6,245 nt of DNA from CAZDXJ01 sp964509475 (GCA_964509475.1 CAZDXJ010000101.1:1-6245); one strand, 5' to 3'; positions 1-5,652 are shown, counted from the stretch's first letter. The notes: generated by a model not told the origin, from the sequence alone. A program made the numbers and translations.

Positions 1-36
1 ATCAGCCTTTGCAGCTTAACTCATTAGTTGAAACTT

Positions 37-55
37 AAAAGTTGAACATCGCGTA
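37..55 (+). repeat. 19-bp direct repeat, copy 1
   Basis: AAAAGTTGAACATCGCGTA. It matches copy 2 at 160-178 in 18 of 19 positions (G/A difference at position 15). The two copies flank the hairpin at 80-142 at unequal distances. They are too long for a typical target duplication, and could be protein-binding repeats or remains of a duplication. Confidence 0.7.
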
Positions 56-79
56 CATAAATGATAAAGTTTTCTATAG

Positions 80-142
80 GCATGACTTTCTCCTTTGCTA
101 AATTTCTTTTGTCAAAACAAATTTAGAGGAGATAAGTCATGC
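80..142. repeat. long imperfect inverted repeat (hairpin)
   Basis: The arms are 80-105 and 119-142, with a 13-base loop. Pairing blocks are GCATGACTT with AAGTCATGC, TCTCCT with AGGAGA, and CTAAATTT with AAATTTAG: 23 pairs interrupted by a 1-nt and a 3-nt bulge. No T-run follows, so an intrinsic terminator is unlikely. Each arm carries AGGAG followed by ATG pointing outward, so a folded transcript would hide the ribosome site. It may be the core of a small palindromic (MITE-like) element or a regulatory hairpin. Function is unknown. Confidence 0.7.
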
Positions 143-159
143 TTTCAAATGTTCTATTA

Positions 160-178
160 AAAAGTTGAACATCACGTA
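160..178 (+). repeat. 19-bp direct repeat, copy 2
   Basis: AAAAGTTGAACATCACGTA, one mismatch to copy 1 at 37-55, same orientation, with start points 123 bp apart. Its GAACAT also pairs with ATGTTC at 149-154, giving a small local hairpin not seen around copy 1. Confidence 0.7.
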
Positions 179-311
179 AGACTTCTATTTTTTAGCTCTT
201 AATTCGCATTCAATGTCTATTTGGTGTAAGATATATCTTGTATGATGCTCCAAACAATTTATGAGTGTTTTGGCGTAGATGTTTTAAAGTATTTGGGTTG
301 ATGATAACAAT

Positions 312-827
312 ATGAGCAACATGGAAGAGTGGTTTGTTGTTTTTACCAAGCCGAAGCAAGAGAAACTGGCCGCTGAACATTTGCAAAGACAAGGTTATTA
401 TTGTTTTTTACCATTCGCTAAAAATCCGAATAAAATTCGGGTGCGCAGAGTGATAACTGTCATCGAACCCTTGTTTCCACGTTATTTGTTCATTAAAGTG
501 GATGTCCAAAGACAATCCATAGCGCCGGTAAGATCAACCCAGGGAGTGTCGAGTATTGTAATGTTTGGTAATAGACTGGCCAATATTCCAGAACATATTA
601 TTGAGTGTATACAAAACCAGATCAGTCCTGAAACGGGTTGTGTTGAATTGACCCCACAAGCCCTCAATGCAGGTGATAAAGTTAAAATACTGGATGGGCC
701 GCTGGCCGGTTTGGAAGCGGTGTTCAAACAATCCAATGCTCAAAATCGCGCCCTGATTTTGATGAGTTTATTGGGTGTCCGTACGACGGTGCAAGTACGG
801 AAAGATTTACTGGAACCGGTAATATAA
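312..827 (+). CDS. rfaH: RfaH-like transcription antiterminator (NusG paralogue)
   Basis: This is a 171-aa protein of the NusG/RfaH family. Such proteins bind the RNA polymerase clamp, and RfaH members load at ops pause sites to stop premature termination in long polysaccharide, LPS or toxin operons. The NGN domain spans about residues 5-103, starting EEWFVVFTKPKQEKLAAEHL. It contains EPLFPRYLF (52-60) and TQGVSSIVMFG (76-86), which match EPLFPNYLF and TRGVSHFVRFG of E. coli RfaH. The KOW domain spans about 119-170 with GDKVKILDGPLAGLEAVF. Length is near the 162 aa of E. coli RfaH. The divergent KOW and the RfaH-style NGN argue against housekeeping NusG. The start at 312 is chosen as the first ATG; Met4 (321) is an alternative, and neither has a good ribosome site. 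An exact ops element lies 49 nt downstream, which strongly supports the assignment. Confidence 0.92.
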   Translation: MSNMEEWFVVFTKPKQEKLAAEHLQRQGYYCFLPFAKNPNKIRVRRVITVIEPLFPRYLFIKVDVQRQSIAPVRSTQGVSSIVMFGNRLANIPEHIIECIQNQISPETGCVELTPQALNAGDKVKILDGPLAGLEAVFKQSNAQNRALILMSLLGVRTTVQVRKDLLEPVI

Positions 828-834
828 CGGCCAA

Positions 835-847
835 CACACAGGGTGTG
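835..847 (+). other. small hairpin just before ops
   Basis: CACAC and GTGTG pair around the 3-base loop AGG, 29 nt upstream of the ops element. It has no T-tract, so it is not a terminator. It could help position or pause RNA polymerase, but this is speculative. Confidence 0.35.
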
Positions 848-876
848 AAATGGATACGGTGAAAATAATGCCGTAG

Positions 877-888
877 GGCGGTAGCGTG
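877..888 (+). promoter_or_regulatory. ops: ops element (RfaH recruitment site)
   Basis: GGCGGTAGCGTG matches the enterobacterial ops consensus GGCGGTAG-NN-TG exactly. In E. coli, polymerase pauses here and RfaH binds the exposed non-template strand of ops. The site is on the same strand as rfaH and the downstream glycan genes, outside any gene, 49 nt after the rfaH stop. The rest of the longer JUMPStart element is not evident upstream. A 12-base exact match next to an rfaH-like gene is unlikely to be chance. Control of the genes from 2702 onward is inferred. Confidence 0.85.
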
Positions 889-979
889 TCTGAAAATCAA
901 TGGCAAGACGGCTAGCCGGAATTGAAAAAGCCAACCTTCAGGGCATTTTGTAGCCGGAGTTGGTGGTTATTCCATGTAA

Positions 980-1009
980 CTGGATTTCGCCAGTCCATGG
1001 CGCAATGAC
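980..1009 (-). repeat. 30-bp dispersed palindromic repeat, degenerate copy
   Basis: It contains GGATTTCGCCAGTCC followed by ATGGCGCAATGAC. Read on the minus strand it matches the copy at 1499-1528 in 27 of 30 positions. The mismatches break the perfect stem seen in the other copy, so this one looks decayed. Lies upstream of the tnpB remnant, in opposite orientation to the copy on the other side. Confidence 0.75.
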
Positions 1010-1134
1010 GATATTCATGAATGACTGAATAATCGTTTTAACCAGCCGGGTCAAATAGAACCCATGGCTGTTCTCAGTGTAGGGGTTTGTGACTGATGCT
1101 TGTAATATCCACTAATCTGTATATATGATTATGA

Positions 1135-1407
1135 ATAAATTTACGAAACTGCGACCTTGTTATTGCCGATAGGTTTTTTCCTTCCACACAGATATGCAGT
1201 TGGTGCGGAACAAAGAGCAAAGAGAAGATTGTTCCTGGTGTCGATGAATGGACGTGCGCCGAGTGTGGAACCACACAGGATAGAGACATCAACGTTGCAA
1301 TCAACTTAAATAAATACGGTCAGGACACGTTACAGCCAGACCTTAAATGCACGCAAGAGAAGCGGAAGACTTCGGTTTCTATCGAAGCGGCTTTGTTGAC
1401 GGCGTGA
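1135..1407 (+). pseudogene. tnpB: 3' remnant of tnpB (IS200/IS605-type)
   Basis: The frame opens after a TGA at 1132-1134 and runs to the TGA at 1405-1407, about 90 codons without a proper start. It encodes the C-terminal end of a TnpB protein, the RNA-guided nuclease of IS200/IS605 and IS607 elements. The sequence DLVIADRFFPSTQICSWCG is followed by WTCAECGTTQDRDIN and VAINLNKYG. Both CxxC pairs of the zinc ribbon (CSWC, CAEC) and the final RuvC aspartate (in QDRDIN, usually HDRD) are present. The N-terminal three quarters, including the first two RuvC catalytic residues, are absent, so it cannot be active. Homology starts near 1141 (NLRNCDLV). No tnpA is seen. It is a relic of an insertion, not a gene of the glycan cluster. 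Confidence 0.88.
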
Positions 1408-1413
1408 ATAAGA

Positions 1414-1441
1414 TTATGCTAGATATTATTGAAAAGCATAA
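1414..1441. repeat. short inverted repeat after tnpB stop
   Basis: TTATGCT (1414-1420) pairs with AGCATAA (1435-1441) around a 14-base AT-rich loop, starting 7 bases after the tnpB stop. IS200/IS605 elements have subterminal hairpins at their ends, so this may be the right-end hairpin, but the element boundary cannot be fixed from one copy. Confidence 0.35.
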
Positions 1442-1498
1442 ACTTTTAGTAACGGTAATGAGTAAAAGATAGTCCGCGCAGCACGATAACGCTTCCCT

Positions 1499-1528
1499 GT
1501 CATTCCGCCAGGGACTGGCGGAATCCAG
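1499..1528 (+). repeat. 30-bp dispersed palindromic repeat, intact hairpin
   Basis: GTC, then ATTCCGCCAG (1502-1511), the loop GGA, CTGGCGGAAT (1515-1524), then CCAG. The 10-bp stem is perfect. A related copy lies inverted at 980-1009, and the first ten bases recur at 5653-5662 before the group II intron. It resembles REP-like palindromes dispersed in many proteobacterial genomes. Confidence 0.8.
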
Positions 1529-1585
1529 TGACAGGGATGTCATTGACCGCTCGAAATACCGACAAGGTTTATTGCACGCGGCCAT

Positions 1586-1636
1586 GCCTGCCTGTTGGCA
1601 GACAGGCTTGCCCAGCTCTTCCGTGGAAGGGCTGGG
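1586..1636. repeat. two adjacent palindromic hairpins
   Basis: The first (1586-1607) pairs GCCTG with CAGGC and CTG with CAG around TTGG, with one C-A mismatch. The second (1611-1636) pairs CCCAGC with GCTGGG and CTTCC with GGAAG, with one T-G wobble. They are 3 bases apart. No T-run follows. They look like dispersed intergenic repeat units rather than a terminator. Confidence 0.6.
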
Positions 1637-1754
1637 CTTGCGGAATTTTGAACGTCGCCGTAATGCCTGGGGACTCCAATCCGCCGGCTCCCGCAAAAAT
1701 ATTCCAGGTGACAGGCGTTTCGCGCCCCGATGGTCGGTTCATTTTCCGTATCCG

Positions 1755-1796
1755 TGAGCACGCAGAATATTCAATTGAGCACGCAGAATATTCAAT
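1755..1796 (+). repeat. 21-bp perfect tandem duplication
   Basis: A unit beginning TGAGCACGCAGAATATT occurs twice head to tail (1755-1775 and 1776-1796) without mismatch. The identity suggests a recent duplication or an actively changing repeat. No function is apparent. Confidence 0.85.
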
Positions 1797-1857
1797 TCAG
1801 TGCAGCGTGTTATCACCATTGTGAAAAGAGCGTGGGAGTGGAGGGCAAAAATAAAAT

Positions 1858-1904
1858 TTGCATATTTTTCCTGTTGTGGTTATAGGAACGAAAAAATATA
1901 TAAT
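1858..1904 (+). promoter_or_regulatory. candidate sigma70 promoter(s)
   Basis: TTGCAT (1858-1863) and TATAGG (1881-1886) are separated by 17 bases. Further on, a perfect TATAAT (1899-1904) has only a loosely spaced TTGTGG (1874-1879, 19-base gap). Either would start transcription shortly before the ORF at 1934. The surroundings are AT-rich, so chance matches are possible. Confidence 0.4.
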
Positions 1905-1933
1905 CTAATCGGAATTAGCCTCAGCCTGAACCA

Positions 1934-2032
1934 ATGAAAAAAACCAACGTAGACGATCTGTTGATCGAAATGATTAGCCCAAAAGTACAGGAAATCGAAC
2001 AGAGATTTTCCAGGGGGGAGGGGTTTGAGTAA
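1934..2032 (+). CDS. small hypothetical ORF (32 aa) overlapping the coiled-coil gene
   Basis: The ATG at 1934 gives a 32-residue acidic peptide starting MKKTNVDDLLIEMISPKVQE and ending with the TAA at 2030-2032. It lies just downstream of the best promoter candidate in the region and overlaps the TTG start of the next gene (2025) by 8 bases in a different frame, an arrangement typical of translational coupling. No recognisable domain and no clear ribosome site upstream. Alternatives: a leader peptide, or the original N-terminus of the coiled-coil protein separated by a frameshift in the G-rich run at 2013-2023. Family unknown. Confidence 0.4.
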   Translation: MKKTNVDDLLIEMISPKVQEIEQRFSRGEGFE

Positions 2033-2426
2033 TGAAGACATCAACACCTTACTACTCAAATCGCAATATAATCATATCAATCATTTGGATCAGCGCCTGG
2101 ATGATGTGACGGCTTCTGTACAAGCCTTGGAAGGAAAATTTCAAGGACTCGAAAGAAAGTTCCAAGGACTCGAAAGAAAGTTCCAAGGACTCGAAGGCAA
2201 ATTCCAGGGACTTGAAGGCAAATTTGAACTACTAAAAGTCGAAGTCAACGGACGGCTGGATGCCTTTGAAAGCCGGTTTGATACTTTTGACAACCGTCTG
2301 GACGCTTTCGAAAAAAACATCGAACTGAAAATAGCCGAGGCGATCAATACCAATATGCGCTGGTCCATTGGCATGATTGCCCTGATTGTCACGGTGTTGA
2401 AACTGGCGGATATGTTTGTCAGATGA
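2025..2426 (+). CDS. coiled-coil protein with heptad repeats and C-terminal membrane segment
   Basis: A 133-aa protein with a TTG start; the G-rich stretch at 2013-2023 could serve as a ribosome site, though spacing is tight. Residues 37-71 are five tandem 7-residue units of the form (G/R)KFQGLE, the last diverged to GKFELLK. A second series, RLDAFES, RFDTFDN, RLDAFEK, fills 77-97. Hydrophobic residues at heptad spacing predict a long coiled coil. Residues 113-131 (WSIGMIALIVTVLKLADMF) form one membrane helix, so the protein is probably a bitopic inner-membrane protein with its coiled coil on one side. The arrangement resembles small DUF1640-like proteins, but this is only a likeness of layout. 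Its link to the glycan genes is unproven. No catalytic motif is visible. Confidence 0.75.
   Translation: MSNEDINTLLLKSQYNHINHLDQRLDDVTASVQALEGKFQGLERKFQGLERKFQGLEGKFQGLEGKFELLKVEVNGRLDAFESRFDTFDNRLDAFEKNIELKIAEAINTNMRWSIGMIALIVTVLKLADMFVR
2133..2237 (+). repeat. five 21-bp in-frame tandem repeats
   Basis: Five 21-bp units encode the (G/R)KFQGLE heptads. Units 2 and 3 are nearly identical at DNA level (TTCCAAGGACTCGAAAGAAAG type), while the outer units diverge. Because the unit is a multiple of three, copy number can change without breaking the frame, changing only coiled-coil length. Confidence 0.8.
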
Positions 2427-2701
2427 GAACCGACAGATTGTTTGCCGCCAGATTGTCATTACAGCAATTGAACCCGTGTTTCCTCGTTTCCATGATCAGG
2501 GGCAAAGCCATTAAGTTAAGAAAATGTGAGTTGGGTGCCGGTGCAGCTTGTCGTACTGTGCGGATAAATCCGCACCTACACCCATAGATGCATTCAACAA
2601 AAGGGCTTAATTTAATGGCAATGATGCTCCGGCGTGGAACGCATATTTTGCTTTACCCGCCGTTATAGGTTTTCACAGGGACTGCCGAACCAGATAATCT
2701 A
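2427..2701. other. intergenic region before the glycosyltransferase
   Basis: No gene is seen. It contains the perfect hairpin at 2558-2575. GATAAT at 2693-2698 ends only three bases before the ATG, and no matching -35 is present. A separate promoter for the glycosyltransferase is therefore not supported, and read-through from upstream seems likely. Confidence 0.45.
2558..2575. repeat. perfect 8-bp stem hairpin
   Basis: GTGCGGAT and ATCCGCAC form an 8-bp stem around AA. It is followed by CTACACCC rather than T residues, so it is more likely a dispersed palindromic repeat than a terminator. Confidence 0.6.
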
Positions 2702-3769
2702 ATGAAAATCCTCGCTCTTGTAACGGACGCTTTCGGAGCACCCGGCGGCATTGCTCAATATAACCGGGATCTTCTGAACGCTCTGGCCAATCAAACGGAT
2801 ATAAAGCCGATCGAAGTATTACCCCGGCATGGGATGATCGAACAATCACCCGCTAATATAAAGCAATATCCTGCAATTCAGGGCAAGCTGCCTTATATAT
2901 TGAAAGCTCTGACGCTTTCGATGAAAACCAAACCGGATTTGATTTTTTGTGGCCATTTAAATCTTTTGCCACTGGCTTGGTTGGCCGCAAAACTTTGCCG
3001 GGCAAAACTCTGGCTGCAATTACACGGCATCGATGCCTGGCAAAAACCGGGTTACCTGCCCTGTCGATTAATTGAACAAGTCGCTTTTGTAAGCTGTGTC
3101 AGCCGTTATACACGAAGAAGATTTCTTGCCTGGGCAAATTTGCCGCCTTGCCGGGTAAAAATCCTGCCCAATACCGTGTCCAAAGTAAGCTATCGTCCGC
3201 GCCAGGCGGATGTAAAAAAACTGAAACAACAACTGGATATTCAGAAAAAAACGGTACTGCTCACAGTGGGCCGGCTTTCGGCCCGTGAACGCTACAAGGG
3301 ACATGACCGTGTGCTGCGTTGTCTGCCACAGTTGCTCAAACGGAACCCGGATTTATGTTATCTGATTGCCGGCAGCGGCGATGATCAAGAACGCCTTGAA
3401 ACTCTGGCGGCAGAATTAGATATTGCCGATCAGGTAAAATTTTTGGGCAAGGTAGCCGATGAGCAACTCAATGCACTGTACGCAATGGCCGATCTGTTTG
3501 TCATGCCCAGCACTGGCGAAGGTTTTGGCATTGTGTTTCTGGAAGCGATGGCTACCGGCACACCCGCTCTGGGCCTGGACTGCGATGGCAGCGTTGATCC
3601 GCTTCAGGACGGGAAGCTGGGTTTTGTCAGCAATGAAAAAAACCTTTGCGCAACAATACAACACGCCCTGGATACACCGGTTACAAGCAATTTGAGCCAG
3701 CAGGTTAAAACGATTTTCGGACAAGAAACGTTTGCACGCCATGTCCAGGCTTTAGTGAACACCATTTAA
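2702..3769 (+). CDS. GT4-family (GT-B fold) glycosyltransferase
   Basis: A 355-aa enzyme predicted to transfer a sugar from a nucleotide-activated donor to a glycan acceptor at the cytoplasmic face of the inner membrane. The N-terminal acceptor-side domain starts MKILALVTDAFGAPGGIAQY, with the glycine-rich GGIAQY loop near residues 15-20 and LHGIDAW at 107-113. The C-terminal donor domain has VGRLSARERYKGHD (189-202), LIAGSGDD (221-228), MPSTGEGFGIVFLEAMA (268-284) containing the E-x7-E motif (E273 and E281), and G-TPALGLDCDG. Length is normal for GT4. The start is the ATG at 2702, at the beginning of the conserved first strand; no clear ribosome site. The next gene begins 8 nt after its stop, so the two are probably co-transcribed. 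Donor sugar and linkage cannot be read from the sequence. Confidence 0.93.
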   Translation: MKILALVTDAFGAPGGIAQYNRDLLNALANQTDIKPIEVLPRHGMIEQSPANIKQYPAIQGKLPYILKALTLSMKTKPDLIFCGHLNLLPLAWLAAKLCRAKLWLQLHGIDAWQKPGYLPCRLIEQVAFVSCVSRYTRRRFLAWANLPPCRVKILPNTVSKVSYRPRQADVKKLKQQLDIQKKTVLLTVGRLSARERYKGHDRVLRCLPQLLKRNPDLCYLIAGSGDDQERLETLAAELDIADQVKFLGKVADEQLNALYAMADLFVMPSTGEGFGIVFLEAMATGTPALGLDCDGSVDPLQDGKLGFVSNEKNLCATIQHALDTPVTSNLSQQVKTIFGQETFARHVQALVNTI

Positions 3770-3777
3770 AACAAGTC

Positions 3778-5622
3778 ATGTGCGGTATTGCCGGAATTTT
3801 TGCCTATCACTACGCTGCGCCCGTCATTGATCGGGACGAATTGCGTCTTATCCGCGACCATATGCGGGCGCGGGGACCGGATGGAAAAGGCCAATGGCTT
3901 TCACAAAACGGCCGCGTCGGACTGGCGCACCGCCGCCTGGCCATTATCGATCTCAGCGATGAGGCGGCCCAGCCGATGGTCAGCGCTGATCAGCGTCTGG
4001 TCATCAGTTTCAATGGCGAAATCTACAATTACCAGGCGCTGAGACAAACCCTGGAACAAAAAGGCTGCCGTTTCCGAACTCAATCCGATACTGAAGTTCT
4101 ATTGCATCTGTACGCCGACAAAGGCGAAGCCATGTTGCAGGAGTTACGCGGCATGTTCGCATTTGCCCTTTGGGACGCAAACAAAAAAGCCATGTTGCTG
4201 GCGCGTGACCCCTACGGCATCAAACCGCTTTATTATGCCGATGACGGCTGGACGCTGCGGCTGGCTTCCCAGGTCAAGGCGCTACAGGCAGGCAACAAAA
4301 TATCCCGGCAAGCCGAACCCGCCGGTATCGTTGGTTTTTATCTGTTTGGCAGTGTGCCTGAACCCTATACGCTTTATCAGGAAATCCACTCGGTTCCAGC
4401 GGGCAGTTATGTTTGGGTCAACGATTGCGGCCCGGATCAAGCGGTACAATATTTTTCAATTGCCCGTATTTGGCAACAGGCTGAACAAAACCCTTTGCAG
4501 ACAAACGACAGGGCCGTGATTGCAGGTGAAGCCTTAAGGGATTCCGTCCGTCATCACCAGGTGGCCGATGTGCCGGTGGGCGCCTTTCTTTCCTCAGGTA
4601 TCGATTCCGGGGCGCTGGTTGGCTTGATGGCCGAATCGGAACCGGAAAGCCTGCACAGCATTTGCTTGGCGTTTAGCGAATTCAAGGGTCAGGCAGAGGA
4701 TGAATCACCCTTGGCCGCGCAACTGGCCCGGCAATACCATACCGAACACCATACCCGTTATGTAGATGAGGCGGAATTTCATCAAGACTTGCCCAAAATA
4801 CTGGAGGCGATGGATCAGCCCAGTATCGACGGCATTAATACCTGGTTTGTCGCCAAAGCGGCCAGGGAGCAGGGGTTGAAGGTTGCGGTGTCGGGCTTGG
4901 GCGGCGATGAATTATTCGGCGGCTATCCATCTTTTCAGGATATTCCCAAATGGGTTCGTCAGCTTTGGTTGCCCGCACATATTCCGGGACTGGCTTGTTT
5001 AACTGAACAAATACAAAATATATTCACACCGCTGTTTGCCGATTTGAACCCCAAAGCCAAAGGTTTGATCCGTTATGGCGGCCATTACGCCGGTGCTTAC
5101 CTGCTACGCCGGGGGCTTTTTTTACCGAATGAACTCAGTCAGCTCCTGGACGCCGATGTGGTCAAGGAGGGGTTACAGCGGCTGCAACCACTATCCTGTA
5201 TCCAGAACGCGATGGGTGACACACGCACCGCCTATGGCCGGATCGCGGCCCTGGAAAGTATCTTATATATGCGAAACCAGCTCTTGCGCGACAGCGACTG
5301 GGCCGGCATGGCGCATTCACTGGAAATCCGCGTGCCGCTGGTGGACTCGGTATTGCTGCAAAAACTGGCACCGATTCTGATACATGGCTTACAAAACAAA
5401 ACCCTGCTGGCCAAAACGCCTGTAAAACCGTTGCCCGAAACGATTAGCGAACGCGCCAAAACCGGTTTTACCACACCCATCGAACAGTGGTTGCAAAAAA
5501 ACGACAATACCCAACAATGGCAAGATGTTGCGATACTGAATAGCCCGTCCTGCCCCTGGGCCAGGCGGTGGGCTTATACGACTTTAAATTGTTTTAATGA
5601 ACATGGCGTCAGTTTGGATTAA
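3778..5622 (+). CDS. asnB: glutamine-hydrolysing asparagine synthase-like amidotransferase
   Basis: A 614-aa, full-length AsnB family protein. The classical reaction converts aspartate, glutamine and ATP to asparagine; paralogues in polysaccharide clusters are thought to amidate other carboxylates, such as sugar acids. The N-terminal class II glutaminase domain begins MCGIAGIF, with Cys2 as nucleophile once Met1 is removed. It has FNGEIYNY (78-85), FAFALWD (127-133) and ARDPYGIKPLYY (142-153). The synthetase domain has the PP-loop PVGAFLSSGIDS (266-277), SGLGGDELFGGYPSF (372-386), SLEIRVPLVD (514-523) and KTGFTTPIEQWL (561-572). All expected motifs are intact. The start is certain because Cys2 must follow Met1. 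It sits 8 nt after the glycosyltransferase, suggesting a glycan role rather than amino-acid supply, though the true substrate is not determinable here. No terminator is seen after it. Confidence 0.93.
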   Translation: MCGIAGIFAYHYAAPVIDRDELRLIRDHMRARGPDGKGQWLSQNGRVGLAHRRLAIIDLSDEAAQPMVSADQRLVISFNGEIYNYQALRQTLEQKGCRFRTQSDTEVLLHLYADKGEAMLQELRGMFAFALWDANKKAMLLARDPYGIKPLYYADDGWTLRLASQVKALQAGNKISRQAEPAGIVGFYLFGSVPEPYTLYQEIHSVPAGSYVWVNDCGPDQAVQYFSIARIWQQAEQNPLQTNDRAVIAGEALRDSVRHHQVADVPVGAFLSSGIDSGALVGLMAESEPESLHSICLAFSEFKGQAEDESPLAAQLARQYHTEHHTRYVDEAEFHQDLPKILEAMDQPSIDGINTWFVAKAAREQGLKVAVSGLGGDELFGGYPSFQDIPKWVRQLWLPAHIPGLACLTEQIQNIFTPLFADLNPKAKGLIRYGGHYAGAYLLRRGLFLPNELSQLLDADVVKEGLQRLQPLSCIQNAMGDTRTAYGRIAALESILYMRNQLLRDSDWAGMAHSLEIRVPLVDSVLLQKLAPILIHGLQNKTLLAKTPVKPLPETISERAKTGFTTPIEQWLQKNDNTQQWQDVAILNSPSCPWARRWAYTTLNCFNEHGVSLD

Positions 5623-5652
5623 ATGTATGGAATAGCCGAAAACCACTCCCCC

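Larger units (their letters stand above)
1..311. other. AT-rich leader upstream of rfaH, no gene
   Basis: No credible gene is seen here. The stretch holds two 19-bp direct repeats, a long imperfect hairpin between them, and a perfect 12-bp palindrome AAGATATATCTT (228-239) about 70 bases before the rfaH start, which could be an operator. A TATGAT at 241-246 resembles a sigma70 -10 box, but no -35 box at proper spacing is convincing, so the rfaH promoter is not located. Two tiny reading frames start at the outer ends of the hairpin: + strand ATG at 139 (9 codons), and - strand ATG at 83 running to 24 (19 codons). Each has an AGGAG-like ribosome site upstream, but neither is long enough to call. 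Confidence 0.5.
828..1134. other. non-coding leader downstream of rfaH
   Basis: Apart from ops, its upstream hairpin and the 980-1009 repeat, no gene is seen. Other structure: a perfect palindrome CGGCTAGCCG (909-918); two near-identical 12-mers TAGCCGGAATTG (913-924) and TAGCCGGAGTTG (951-962); and a bulged stem with CAGCC-GGGT (1043-1051) pairing ACCC and GGCTG (1060-1070). None is followed by a T-run. A convincing promoter for an ops-led transcript was not found, so read-through from rfaH is possible. Confidence 0.5.
1408..1933. other. repeat-rich intergenic region, no gene
   Basis: No credible gene. Reading frames here run through palindromic repeats and give low-complexity, Cys/Pro/Arg/Trp-rich peptides. 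It holds the probable right side of the TnpB element (with a 7-bp inverted repeat at 1414-1420 and 1435-1441), the 30-bp repeat at 1499-1528, two further hairpins (1586-1607, 1611-1636), a 21-bp tandem duplication (1755-1796) and a candidate promoter (1858-1904). Confidence 0.6.

Noticed and set aside
850..876. tiny ORF MDTVKIMP ending just before ops
   Set aside because: Eight codons, without a ribosome site or repeat of regulatory codons; not enough to claim a leader peptide.
1586..1636. intrinsic terminator or CRISPR-like repeats
   Set aside because: Strong stems but no following T-run, and the units are not regularly spaced or identical.
1379..1696. 105-aa minus-strand reading frame
   Set aside because: It covers the same palindromes and the antisense of the tnpB end; the composition reflects repeats and no motif is recognised.
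1528..1824. 98-aa plus-strand reading frame
   Set aside because: It runs through palindromic repeats and the 21-bp tandem duplication (giving repeated EHAEYSI), contains Cys/Pro/Trp-rich sequence typical of translated repeats, and lacks a ribosome site and any recognisable domain.
2670..2698. promoter directly before the glycosyltransferase
   Set aside because: GATAAT is present but the -35 region is poor (TTTTCA), and the start would fall inside the gene.
3416..3742. 108-aa minus-strand frame inside the glycosyltransferase gene
   Set aside because: Shadow of a gene with clear GT4 motifs on the plus strand.
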